This document shows positions 1 through 8,123 of a stretch of DNA of 64,000 bases, piece by piece. The position numbers were made by a program, and so were the translations under genes. The number at the start of each line of letters is the position of its first letter. Positions within the stretch are counted from its first letter, which is position 1. Source of the stretch: DATARR01 sp036376245 (GTDB taxonomy: Bacteria; Acidobacteriota; Thermoanaerobaculia; Multivoradales; UBA5704); the NCBI GenBank assembly GCA_036376245.1, contig DASVAS010000063.1, positions 49,597 to 113,596 on the forward strand, read 5' to 3'. The notes beneath the pieces were generated by a model. That model worked only from the letters and a program-made list of their open reading frames with translations. It was not told the origin of the DNA and ran no database searches.

Positions 1-1503
1 CGCGGCGAGGTCCTCGACGGCGGGTTCGAGAGCACCCACCAGGACTTCGACGGCGTCATCCTGCACGGCTCCAACACCGCCGCGAGCCACGGCACCAGCA
101 CCTACGGCATCGTCTTCGGCAACGGCAACCGGGACGGCGACGGCAACGCCCAGGGCCTCGGGCAGCTCGTCTGCGGCGCCCAGGGCATCTCCGCCGACTA
201 CGACTTCCTCACCGACCGCTTCGCCCACACCCAGCGGTTGAAGAATTCGCCCTACTTCGCCTCGTTCCAGAGCAACTCCTGGGGCAACGCCCTGACCACG
301 GCCTACAACAGCATCTCCAGCGAGATGGACGACATCATCTGGCGGCTGGACATCGCCATCGCCCAGTCGCAGTCGAACGCCGGCACCCAGAGCAGCCGGC
401 CGCAGGCCTGGGCGAAGAACGTCATCAGCGTCGGCGGCGTCTATCACTTCAACACCGCGTCCACCACGGACGACCGGTGGAACAGCGGCGCCTCCATCGG
501 TCCGGCGGCGGACGGGCGCCTCAAGCCGGACGTGCACTACTGGTACGACAGCATCTTCACCACCACCTCCGGCAACACCTACACCACCGGCTTCGGCGGC
601 ACCTCGGCGGCGACCCCGGAGGTGGCGGGCGTGCTCGGCCTGATCGTCCAGATGTGGTCGGAGAACGTCTGGGGGACCAACCCCCAGGGCTCGACCGTGT
701 TCGAGCGCCAGCCGCACGCCTCGACGATCAAGGCGCTGCTGATCAACAGCGCCGTCCAGTACCCGTTCACGGGCACCACCAGCGACCTCACCCGCACCCA
801 CCAGGGCTGGGGACGGCCCAGCGCCCGGGTGGCCCGCGAGCGCGCCGCCAACAGCCTGGTGGTCGACGAGTCCACGCCGCTGCAGCTCAACCAGACGGCG
901 ACCTACACGGTCTCGGTCCCCTCCGGAGCCGCCGACCTCAAGGCCACCATGGTCTATCCGGACCCGCCGGGCACGACCTCCGCGTCCCTGCACCGGATCA
1001 ACAACCTGAACCTGCGGGTGACCTCGCCGACGGGCACGATCTACTGGGGCAACAACGGCCTCAACGCCGGCAACTGGTCCACCTCGGGCGGCAGCGCCAA
1101 CGCGGTGGACACGGTGGAGAACGTGTTCGTCCAGAACCCCGCCGCGGGCTCCTGGACCGTCGAGGTGCAGGCGGCCGAGATCAACCAGGACGCCCACCTG
1201 GACACGGCCGCGGCCGACGCGGTGTTCGCCCTGGTGGTGACCGGCGGCACCAGCCAGCCGGCCTTCTGCGGCAACGGCGTCATCGAGGCCGGCGAGGCCT
1301 GCGACGGCGTCAACCTGGGCGGCCAGACCTGCCAGACCTTCGGCTTCAACTCCGGCACCCTGACCTGCAACGTCAACTGCACGCTGAACACCAGCGCCTG
1401 CGTCAACCTCTGCACGGCGTCCGGCGGAAGCTGCACGCAAAACAGCCAGTGCTGCCCCGGCCTCTCCTGCAGGGGCCCGAACGGCCGCAAGACCTGCCGC
1501 TAG
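1..1503 (+). CDS. Secreted S8 (subtilisin-like) serine protease, 5' truncated by window edge
   Basis: The reading frame is open from the first base, so the true start, signal peptide and any propeptide lie outside the window. The catalytic triad can be read: Asp in VLDGGFEST, His in ASHGTSTYG, and Ser in GTSAATPEVAG. After the catalytic domain comes a beta-rich P-domain-like segment (about codons 290-415). A Cys-rich tail follows, beginning CGNGVIEAGEACDG, a motif common in secreted myxobacterial and acidobacterial proteins. The last 30 residues have the spacing C-x6-C-x5-CC-x4-C-x8-C, the inhibitor cystine knot pattern. It probably acts outside the cell as a degradative peptidase. It ends in a strong terminator. 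Confidence 0.9.
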   Translation, partial: RGEVLDGGFESTHQDFDGVILHGSNTAASHGTSTYGIVFGNGNRDGDGNAQGLGQLVCGAQGISADYDFLTDRFAHTQRLKNSPYFASFQSNSWGNALTTAYNSISSEMDDIIWRLDIAIAQSQSNAGTQSSRPQAWAKNVISVGGVYHFNTASTTDDRWNSGASIGPAADGRLKPDVHYWYDSIFTTTSGNTYTTGFGGTSAATPEVAGVLGLIVQMWSENVWGTNPQGSTVFERQPHASTIKALLINSAVQYPFTGTTSDLTRTHQGWGRPSARVARERAANSLVVDESTPLQLNQTATYTVSVPSGAADLKATMVYPDPPGTTSASLHRINNLNLRVTSPTGTIYWGNNGLNAGNWSTSGGSANAVDTVENVFVQNPAAGSWTVEVQAAEINQDAHLDTAAADAVFALVVTGGTSQPAFCGNGVIEAGEACDGVNLGGQTCQTFGFNSGTLTCNVNCTLNTSACVNLCTASGGSCTQNSQCCPGLSCRGPNGRKTCR

Positions 1504-1523
1504 AGCTCTCCTGAAGCTCTCCG

Positions 1524-1555
1524 AGGCGGGACCACGCGGTCCCGCCTTTTATTTT
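1524..1555 (+). terminator. Rho-independent terminator after the S8 protease
   Basis: A perfect 10-bp stem, AGGCGGGACC (1524-1533) and GGTCCCGCCT (1538-1547), has loop ACGC and is followed by a T-rich run. It lies 20 bases after the protease stop and isolates the next transcription unit. Confidence 0.9.
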
Positions 1556-1570
1556 CCCCGCCTACTGTGC

Positions 1571-1600
1571 TTGACATAGTATGTGTCGCTATGTACTATG
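1571..1600 (+). promoter_or_regulatory. Sigma-70-type promoter with overlapping PadR-like operator
   Basis: TTGACA at 1571-1576 is followed, after 17 bases, by TACTAT at 1594-1599. An inverted repeat CATAGTA (1575-1581) / TACTATG (1594-1600) spans the spacer and both hexamers. A dimer bound there would block RNA polymerase. The next gene encodes a PadR-family repressor, and PadR proteins typically repress their own promoter through such dyads, so autoregulation is likely. Transcription would start near 1606, about 18 bases before the ATG at 1624. Confidence 0.85.
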
Positions 1601-1623
1601 CGACAAACAGCACTGGACGACAC

Positions 1624-1983
1624 ATGGTAAACAAGGACACAGAGAGCAAGGACGGCAGGGAGATCGGGCTGGTCGAGCTGCGGCGCGGCGTGCTGGTGCT
1701 CGCCGTGCTCAGCCAACTGCGCCAGCGCCAGTACGGCTACTCGCTCCGGCAGGCTCTGGCCGAAGGCGGCATGCCGATCGAGGAAGGCACGCTCTACCCG
1801 CTGCTGCGACGGCTGGAGGGGCAAGGCCTCCTGCTCAGCGAGTGGGACACCGCGACCGCGCCGCCGCGCCGCTACTACCGGCTGAGCCCGGAAGGCGAGC
1901 GCGCCTTCGCGGAGCTGGCGGACGCCTGGCGCGCCCAGGCCAAAGTGATCAACGGATTCCTGGAAGAGGAGGACAACCCATGA
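1624..1983 (+). CDS. PadR-family transcriptional regulator
   Basis: A 119-residue winged-helix repressor. The PadR signature is clear: RRGVLVLAVLSQL, then YGYSLRQAL, GTLYPLLRRLEGQGLL and the wing RYYRLSPEGERAF. An in-frame TTG at 1567 lies inside the promoter, so ATG 1624 is the sensible start. The stop overlaps the next start as ATGA, which indicates translational coupling with a membrane-protein gene. That is the usual PadR plus DUF1700-like arrangement, in which the regulator controls its own operon. The ligand is unknown. Confidence 0.9.
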   Translation: MVNKDTESKDGREIGLVELRRGVLVLAVLSQLRQRQYGYSLRQALAEGGMPIEEGTLYPLLRRLEGQGLLLSEWDTATAPPRRYYRLSPEGERAFAELADAWRAQAKVINGFLEEEDNP

Positions 1984-2930
1984 TGACCGCCGGCGACGTG
2001 ATCGAGTCCTACGTCACCGAGGTGGCCGCGCAGTTGCCGCGCAGGCAACGCAACGATGTGGCGTTCGAGCTGCGTGTGCTGCTCAACGAAGAATTGCAGG
2101 GCAAAGCCGAAGCCGCCGGGCGTGCCGTCGATGCCGCCATGGCAACCGAGCTCTTGCGGGCTTTTGGCCGGCCCAGGGATGTGGCCGCGCGCTATCGGCC
2201 GACGCTGACCATCATCGATCCCGCGGACGGACCCACTTTTCTGCGGGCGATGGTCATCGGCCTGGCGATTCTCTGGTGTTTGGGACTGTGGGCAGCCCTG
2301 CGGCAACCGATCGATTCCGGATCGGATCTTCTCCTGGCGCTCGGCCAGTGGTGGATGGGTACGGTGATTCCTTCCCTGTGGTGGCCAGGCGTGTTGGTCG
2401 TGGGTTTCGGTGCGGCTTCGTGGGCCCGCCGCCGGCCGCAAACCTCGGAGTGGAAGCCGCGTGCGGGCAATCGCATTCGCGGCGGCCGCGCAGCCATGGT
2501 GACGGGGCTCGCCGGCATCCTGTGCGGGCTGTTCGTGCTCCTCGATCCCCGCAGGGTGTTGGATTTCTTCTGGGGCGGTCGAGCGGCTCCCGCGGCTTAT
2601 GAGGCGCTGACCTACACGGATACTTTTCTCCGGCACCAGGCTCCCTTCCTGCTGGCGCTCCTCCTGCTCAACATCCCCTTGTTCATCACCGTGATCGTGC
2701 GCGGTCGCTGGTCGGCCCTCCTGCGGCGCCTTGAAATGGGGCTGGTCCTGGCCACCTCCGCGGTGATGGTGTGGGCGGTCGTGGATGGTCCGATCTTCGT
2801 CGCGTCAAGCGGCGATCGAGCGGCCAAGTTTTTCATGTTGCTCATCGTCGTTTTCTCGCTGATGGCCGTCGGTATCGAGCTGTACCGGAGTGTACGGCCC
2901 GCTCCGAGCTACGGCGCGGGCTCCGCCTGA
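1980..2930 (+). CDS. Multi-pass membrane protein co-transcribed with PadR (HAAS/DUF1700-like)
   Basis: 316 residues. The first ~75 form a soluble alpha-helical domain (VIESYVTEVAAQLPRRQR ... ELLRAFGRPRDVAARYRP). This resembles the helical domain found beside PadR regulators, in which the FGxPxxVAxxY motif is characteristic. About six hydrophobic segments follow, for example FLRAMVIGLAILWCLGLW, MVTGLAGILCGLFVLL and FMLLIVVFSLMAVGIEL. It starts at ATG 1980, overlapping the padR stop by four bases. It may be a membrane partner or sensor for the regulator; the exact role is unknown. Confidence 0.75.
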   Translation: MMTAGDVIESYVTEVAAQLPRRQRNDVAFELRVLLNEELQGKAEAAGRAVDAAMATELLRAFGRPRDVAARYRPTLTIIDPADGPTFLRAMVIGLAILWCLGLWAALRQPIDSGSDLLLALGQWWMGTVIPSLWWPGVLVVGFGAASWARRRPQTSEWKPRAGNRIRGGRAAMVTGLAGILCGLFVLLDPRRVLDFFWGGRAAPAAYEALTYTDTFLRHQAPFLLALLLLNIPLFITVIVRGRWSALLRRLEMGLVLATSAVMVWAVVDGPIFVASSGDRAAKFFMLLIVVFSLMAVGIELYRSVRPAPSYGAGSA

Positions 2931-3038
2931 CGCCGTCGCCGCGGTCGGCCGGGCGCTGAGCCGTCCGTTCTTCGGCGGCCCGGGGAGCGGGCAATTCGCC
3001 TACAATAGGGGAAGTCTCTCGCGGACAACCCTCGTCGT

Positions 3039-5702
3039 ATGCAGGCGGAAGATCCAACCCTGCCGCTGTCGCCGCACCCCAGGCCGTCGCCGCGCCGGGG
3101 CGAGGTGCTCGGGCGCTACCTCATCCTCCATGAGCTCGGCCGTGGCGGCATGGGGGTCGTCTACGCGGCCTACGATCCGGAGCTGGACCGCAAGGTGGCC
3201 CTGAAGCTCCTGCATCCGGGCCGGGAGCGGGAGGGCGCCCGCCAGGCGCGGCTGCTGGGCGAGGCCCAGGCCCTGGCCCGCCTCTCCCATCCCAACGTCA
3301 TCCACGTCTACGACGCCGGCGCCGTGGGGGACCGCGTGTTCATGGCCATGGAGATGGTCCAGGGCGAGCCGCTGGACGAGTGGCTGGCCCGCGAGACTCC
3401 CCCCTGGCGCCAGGTCCTCGCGGTGTTCCGGGCGGCCGGGCAGGGGCTCGCGGCGGCCCATGCCGCGGGGCTCGTCCACCGCGACTTCAAGCCGTCCAAC
3501 GTCCTGCTGGGCGACGACGGGCGCGTGCGGGTGGTGGACTTCGGCGTCGCCCGCCCGGCCGACGAGGTGGCGGCGGAACGGTCGGAGGTGGTGATGGGCA
3601 CGCCGCGCTACATGGCCCCGGAGGTGGCCCGGGGGCGCGCCTTCGACCACCGGGCGGACCAGTTCTCCTTCTGCGTGGCGCTGTTCGAGTCCCTCTACGG
3701 GATCCGGCCCTTCGCTGGGGACACCCTGACGGAAACGCTGCGCGAAGCGCTGGCGGCCCGGGTGCGCGAGGTCCCCCGCTCGCGCGTCCCCGTCTGGGTG
3801 CGGCGCATCCTGCTCCGGGGCTTGAGCGCCGACCCCGCGGCGCGCTATCCCTCGCTGGACGCCCTGCTGGCGGAGCTCGGGCGGGACCGCGCCGCCCAGA
3901 TCCGGCGGCGCGCCGCCGCGGCGGCCGTGCTCGTCGCGCTGACCGCGAGCGGAACGGCCCTCTACACGGCGCAGCGGAGCGAGATCCGCCTGTGCATGGA
4001 CGCCGGCCGCAAGCTGGCCGGGGTCTGGGACGCCCGCCGCAAGCAGGTGATCCACCGCGCCTTCCAGGCCTCGACCCGCCCCTACGCGGAGGACGCCTGG
4101 CGCAGCGTGGAGCGCTCCCTGGACGCCTACACCGGCGCCTGGACCGCCATGCGCACGGAGGCCTGCGAGGCCACCCACCGGCGCGGCGAGCAGTCGGCGG
4201 AGCTGCTCGACCTGCGCATGGCCTGTCTGGACCGGCGGCTGCGCGAGGTGCGGACCCTGACCCGGCTCTTCGCCACCGGCGACCCCGCCGTGGTCGAGCG
4301 CGCGACGCAGGCCAGCCTGGCGCTGCCCGGCCTGGACGAGTGCGCGGACCCGGCCGCCCTCACCGCGCCGGTGCGGCCGCCGGCGGGCGAGGCGGCCCGG
4401 CACGCCCTCGACCAGCTCAACAAGCGGCTGGCGGACGCCTCCTCGCTGCGGGCGCTGGGACGCTACCAGGCGAGCCGGGCCACCGCCGAGGCCGGGCTCG
4501 CCGCCCGGCCCGCCTGGCCGCCGCTGGAGGCGGAGCTGCTGCGCGCGCGGGCGCTGGCCGAGGACGCCCTGGGGGAATCCGCGACCGCCGAGGCGACCCT
4601 GTTCCAGGCGCTGGCCGCGGCCCAGCGCGGGCGCCACGACGCGCTCGCCGCCCGGATCTGGACCGACCTGGTGTGGATCTCGGGCTTCCAGCGCAAGCGG
4701 TTCGACGAGGCGCGCCGCTGGGCGCGGCTGGCCGAGGCGAGCCTGGTCCGCCTGGGAGGGCCGGCCGAGAACCCGGAGCTGGACGCCGACCTGAAGGGCC
4801 ACCTGGGCGCCGTCCTCGACCTCCAGGGGGAGCACGAGCGCGGCCTCGCCCTGCTGCGGCAGGCGCTCGCCATCTACCAGAAGACCCTGGGACCGGACCA
4901 CCCCAACGTCGGCCGCACGCTGAACCGCATCGGCGCCGCCTACTACCAGGCCGGCCGCCACGCCGAGGCCCTGGCCACCTTCCAGCGCGCCCTGGAGCAG
5001 ACCCGCCGCCTGCTGGGCCCCGACCATCCGACGGTGGCGATCCGCCTCGGCAACCTCGCGCTCGCCCTGGAAGGGCTGGGCCGCTACGAGGAGGCGCTGC
5101 GGGTCCAGTCCGACGCGTTGACCATCGAGGAGCGGGCCCTGGGACCGGACCACCCCCGCGTGGCGGTCACCCACGGCAACCTGGCGTCGCTGCTGATGGT
5201 CCTCGACCGCAACGAGGAGGCCCTGGCCCACGCCCGCCGCGGCCTGAACATCGACCGCCAGAACCCCGAGACCGCGCCGGCGGACCTGGGCGTGTCGTAC
5301 CTCATCGTGGCGGACGCCATGTACCGGCTGGGGCGGTATCCATGGGCGCTGGATCACAACCGGCAGGCCCGGGAGCTGCTGGCGAAGTCCGTGGGGCCGA
5401 ACCACCCCTGGACGGCCGAGGCCGAGGCCGGCTATGGGCGCATCCTGCTGGCCCAGGGCCATCCGGACGAGGGAGCGGCGGCGCTCCGCCGCTCCCTGGC
5501 CGCCTTCCAGGCCGCGGGCGAGGAGACTGTCGAGAGCGCCGGCGCCCGCTTCCAGCTCGCCCGGATCCTCTGGAAGTCGGGCGGCGACCACGCCGAGGCC
5601 CTGAAGCTCGCCCGCGAGGCCCGGGAATGGCTGCTCCGCCACGCGCCCCACCGCAAACAGGACCTCGCCGGGATCGAGGACTGGCTGGCGGCGCGCGGGT
5701 AA
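3039..5702 (+). CDS. Membrane Ser/Thr protein kinase with TPR ectodomain
   Basis: 887 residues. The kinase domain spans about 26-285: glycine loop GRGGMG, Lys56 in VALKLL, HRDFKPSN at 147-154, DFG at 167-169 and MAPEV. Phe in place of Ile/Leu/Val in HRDFKP is a tolerated variant in bacterial eukaryote-like kinases. One transmembrane helix follows near 290-312 (AAAAVLVALTASGTALY). The remainder is TPR-like, with at least four repeats containing the LGPDHPxVxxxxxNLA signature near 610-760. It probably phosphorylates unknown partners on Ser/Thr in response to an interaction at the outer face. A TACAAT at 3001-3006 could be a -10 element. It stands alone, convergent with the next gene across a repeat element. 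Confidence 0.92.
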   Translation: MQAEDPTLPLSPHPRPSPRRGEVLGRYLILHELGRGGMGVVYAAYDPELDRKVALKLLHPGREREGARQARLLGEAQALARLSHPNVIHVYDAGAVGDRVFMAMEMVQGEPLDEWLARETPPWRQVLAVFRAAGQGLAAAHAAGLVHRDFKPSNVLLGDDGRVRVVDFGVARPADEVAAERSEVVMGTPRYMAPEVARGRAFDHRADQFSFCVALFESLYGIRPFAGDTLTETLREALAARVREVPRSRVPVWVRRILLRGLSADPAARYPSLDALLAELGRDRAAQIRRRAAAAAVLVALTASGTALYTAQRSEIRLCMDAGRKLAGVWDARRKQVIHRAFQASTRPYAEDAWRSVERSLDAYTGAWTAMRTEACEATHRRGEQSAELLDLRMACLDRRLREVRTLTRLFATGDPAVVERATQASLALPGLDECADPAALTAPVRPPAGEAARHALDQLNKRLADASSLRALGRYQASRATAEAGLAARPAWPPLEAELLRARALAEDALGESATAEATLFQALAAAQRGRHDALAARIWTDLVWISGFQRKRFDEARRWARLAEASLVRLGGPAENPELDADLKGHLGAVLDLQGEHERGLALLRQALAIYQKTLGPDHPNVGRTLNRIGAAYYQAGRHAEALATFQRALEQTRRLLGPDHPTVAIRLGNLALALEGLGRYEEALRVQSDALTIEERALGPDHPRVAVTHGNLASLLMVLDRNEEALAHARRGLNIDRQNPETAPADLGVSYLIVADAMYRLGRYPWALDHNRQARELLAKSVGPNHPWTAEAEAGYGRILLAQGHPDEGAAALRRSLAAFQAAGEETVESAGARFQLARILWKSGGDHAEALKLAREAREWLLRHAPHRKQDLAGIEDWLAARG

Positions 5703-5710
5703 AAGCAAGC

Positions 5711-5834
5711 AAGGACCTAAAGGACATAAGGGACCTAAAGGACCTAAACGACCTGAAGGACTTCAAGGACGGCGGTATTGTCGTTTACCGTCCTTTATGT
5801 CCTTCAGGTCCCTTGGGTCCTTTAGGTCCTTTCC
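5711..5834. repeat. Intergenic inverted-repeat element E1 (AAGGACCTA units)
   Basis: The left arm (5711-5770) is built of tandem AAGGACCTA, AAGGACATA and AAGGGACCTA units. The right arm (5790-5834) carries the reverse complement, TAGGTCCTTT/CAGGTCCCTT units. A ~19-base spacer separates them. The transcript could fold into a long hairpin between two convergent genes, so a bidirectional terminator role is plausible. It is related in sequence to the elements at 52012-52102 and 54414-54526. Confidence 0.8.
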
Positions 5835-5846
5835 TCGGATGGCCAC

Positions 5847-8123
5847 TTAATCCTTCTTCGCCCGCACCTCGAGCGCCAACCCGACCTCCGCGGGCGGCAG
5901 CACGCCGGTCAGCAGCAGCAGCTTGCCGGACTCCGGGATGGTGATCGGCAGCGGCTTCACGCCTCCCACCAGCCCCTCCTTGAGGCTGTTCGCCGTCTCC
6001 GTGAAGGAGTCGAAGTCGTAGTACGCGGCGGGCGCCTCCGTCTTCGGCTTCCGCCGCCTCCCGCCTCCACCCGACGGCCGGTCCTCCATGTCGAAGGTCT
6101 GCGTGTTGCCGGTCCGGCGTTCGTCGAGCAAAGGGGATTCCGCCGTCACCGTGATGACGTCCTCGACGGCGGCGCTGAGCGTCATCTCGATATTCGTCGT
6201 GGCTCCCTCGGACACCTGGATGTTGGGAGCCTCGATGCTGGAGAACCCCTCCAGGTCCGCCTGGACCGTGTAGGTCCCCGTGGCCAGGCCGATGAAGCGG
6301 AAGACCCCGAGAGCGTCCGTGACTTGCGTGAGCGGAGCGAAGGGCCCGTGCAGCGTCACCGTCACTCCGGGGAGCGCGGCTCCTTGCGTGTCCACGACCG
6401 TCCCCCGCAGCAGACCCTTCCCTCCCGGGCCGACATACTGGGACTGTTGACCCGATTCGTTGCCGCCTACGTTGATCCGGTCCGTCAACACGCCCGGAGT
6501 CGACTGCAGGATCCGCCAGGGGTCCCGGGCCCTGGGGATCGTGCCCACCGCCGCCGGCCGCAGGGTGCCCTCGCGGAAGCGGTAGCGATGGCCGTCCGGC
6601 AGCAGCAGCCGCCAGCGGTGCTCCTGGACCGGCGCGACGAGGCGCGGCAGGCTCAGGGCGAGCTCCGCGCGGCCCGCCGGGACCGCCTTCTCCATAACGG
6701 ACACCACCTCCACCACCACGTCCTTGCCCGTCTCGAATCCCAGCGGCACGGAGAGCGCGCCGCCCCCGCGCTCCAGCGGGCGCACCGGCAGCTCGCCCAC
6801 CCGGGCCGACCAGAGCGTGGCCGACGGCGGCAGCGCGACATCCAGAGACGAGCCGAGGCCGTTGGGCCGCAGCGTGATGCGGTCCCGGTGCAGCAGCGTG
6901 CCGTCCACGGTCATCAGCGTCGTGGTCTCCCGCAGGCGCACCAGGGCCGGCAGGCTCGTCGCCGCCGGCAGCAGCGAGACCGCCACCCGCGGGCCCGGCG
7001 GCGCGCCGGTCAGCCGCCAGGCCGCCGCCAGGTCCACCGGCCCCAGGGCGTCGCGCAGGGTCGAAGGCAGGTCGTCCAGATCGACGCGATCCCAGGCCGG
7101 CTCGGGGAGGGGCCGCACGTCCGCCGCCACCGAAGAGGAAAGGGCCAGGAAGCGCGCCCGCACCTCGACCTCGGGCACCAACGGCTCCAGGGCCAGCTCG
7201 GCGCCGGGCGCGGGCGTCGAGGTCAGGACGAGATAACCCACGCCCTGGAGCTGCTTGCGGCGGTGCACGGTGAGGCGCCGGGCCTCCACCGCCGGCACGA
7301 CGTCCCCTTCGTCCGTGCCCACCTGATCGACGACCAACCCGGGGGGGAGATCGACCGTCAGGGCGCCGAGGCCGCCGCGCGAGACGTCGTAGAGCACCAC
7401 GTCGTGCCGGCGGGGACCGTCGGGCTGGAGCTGCACCAGGGTGAGGACCAGGGCCTGGGCCAGCAGCCGGTCGGCCTCGCCGCCGTCCACCTTGCGCCGC
7501 ACCTCCAGGGCCGGGCTCTCCCCCCGCTTCGCCGTCAGGCGCACCGTGCGGCGGGCGCCGTCCACCCGGTCCTCTACGATCACGGAGCCCGGCGCGCTCC
7601 AGGCGAGGTCGGCCGGCAGCTCGATCTCGGTCAGGGAAACGGGCGCCGCCACCGGCGCCAGGACCAGCCGGCTGACGCCCTGGCGCTGGAGGGCGGCGGG
7701 GCCGGCGAAGCGGACGGCGTAGCGGCCGGGCGCGGACGCCACCAGCAGCCACTCGCCGGTCTTGACCCCGGCGGTGAGGGCGGCGGACGGCCCCTTCACC
7801 TCCGCCTGCCGGGGGACGCCGGTCACCGGGAGCGTCACCGGCTTCTCGGGCGCTCCCTGCACCAGGACCTCCATCTCCGAGGTCACGTCCGCCGTGTCGT
7901 CTCCGGTGAGCGCGACCCGCACGCGCTGGGAGACGACCTCGGCCACCGGGGCCTCCCTCCGCTCCGCGCGCTCCTGCCTCTCCTTCTCCACCCGTTCGAC
8001 GGTCTCGACCAGCGTCAGGTAGTCCTTGAGGGGAAGGGTGACCTCCCCCGGCGACGGCGCTTCCGCGGCCCATCCGCGGCAGACGGCCAGCACGAAGATG
8101 AGGAGCCACGTTCTCAGAACCAT
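5847..8123 (-). CDS. Exported protein with carboxypeptidase-regulatory domain and TonB-plug-like fragments
   Basis: 758 residues, starting MVLRTWLLIFVLAVCRGWAA, a clear signal peptide. The first ~500 residues are beta-rich and unassigned. Near 515-550 is ARDPWRILQSTPGVLTD followed by RINVGGNESGQQSQYVGPG, which I recognise from the plug of acidobacterial TonB receptors. A carboxypeptidase-regulatory (CnaB-like) domain comes next (LRGTVVDTQGAALPGVTV ... GTYTVQADLEGF), then VEDVITVTAESPLLDERR and YYDFDSF. In receptors the CnaB-like domain precedes the plug; here the order is reversed and there is no barrel. It overlaps the upstream gene by 10 bases, and both mature N termini start near VTLPL-x-x-Y. 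The function is unknown; it is probably periplasmic or outer-membrane associated. Confidence 0.75.
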   Translation of the reverse strand: MVLRTWLLIFVLAVCRGWAAEAPSPGEVTLPLKDYLTLVETVERVEKERQERAERREAPVAEVVSQRVRVALTGDDTADVTSEMEVLVQGAPEKPVTLPVTGVPRQAEVKGPSAALTAGVKTGEWLLVASAPGRYAVRFAGPAALQRQGVSRLVLAPVAAPVSLTEIELPADLAWSAPGSVIVEDRVDGARRTVRLTAKRGESPALEVRRKVDGGEADRLLAQALVLTLVQLQPDGPRRHDVVLYDVSRGGLGALTVDLPPGLVVDQVGTDEGDVVPAVEARRLTVHRRKQLQGVGYLVLTSTPAPGAELALEPLVPEVEVRARFLALSSSVAADVRPLPEPAWDRVDLDDLPSTLRDALGPVDLAAAWRLTGAPPGPRVAVSLLPAATSLPALVRLRETTTLMTVDGTLLHRDRITLRPNGLGSSLDVALPPSATLWSARVGELPVRPLERGGGALSVPLGFETGKDVVVEVVSVMEKAVPAGRAELALSLPRLVAPVQEHRWRLLLPDGHRYRFREGTLRPAAVGTIPRARDPWRILQSTPGVLTDRINVGGNESGQQSQYVGPGGKGLLRGTVVDTQGAALPGVTVTLHGPFAPLTQVTDALGVFRFIGLATGTYTVQADLEGFSSIEAPNIQVSEGATTNIEMTLSAAVEDVITVTAESPLLDERRTGNTQTFDMEDRPSGGGGRRRKPKTEAPAAYYDFDSFTETANSLKEGLVGGVKPLPITIPESGKLLLLTGVLPPAEVGLALEVRAKKD

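Noticed and set aside
5847..8123. TonB-dependent receptor
   Set aside because: It has plug-like motifs but in altered order, and only ~60 residues follow the last motif, so no beta-barrel is possible.
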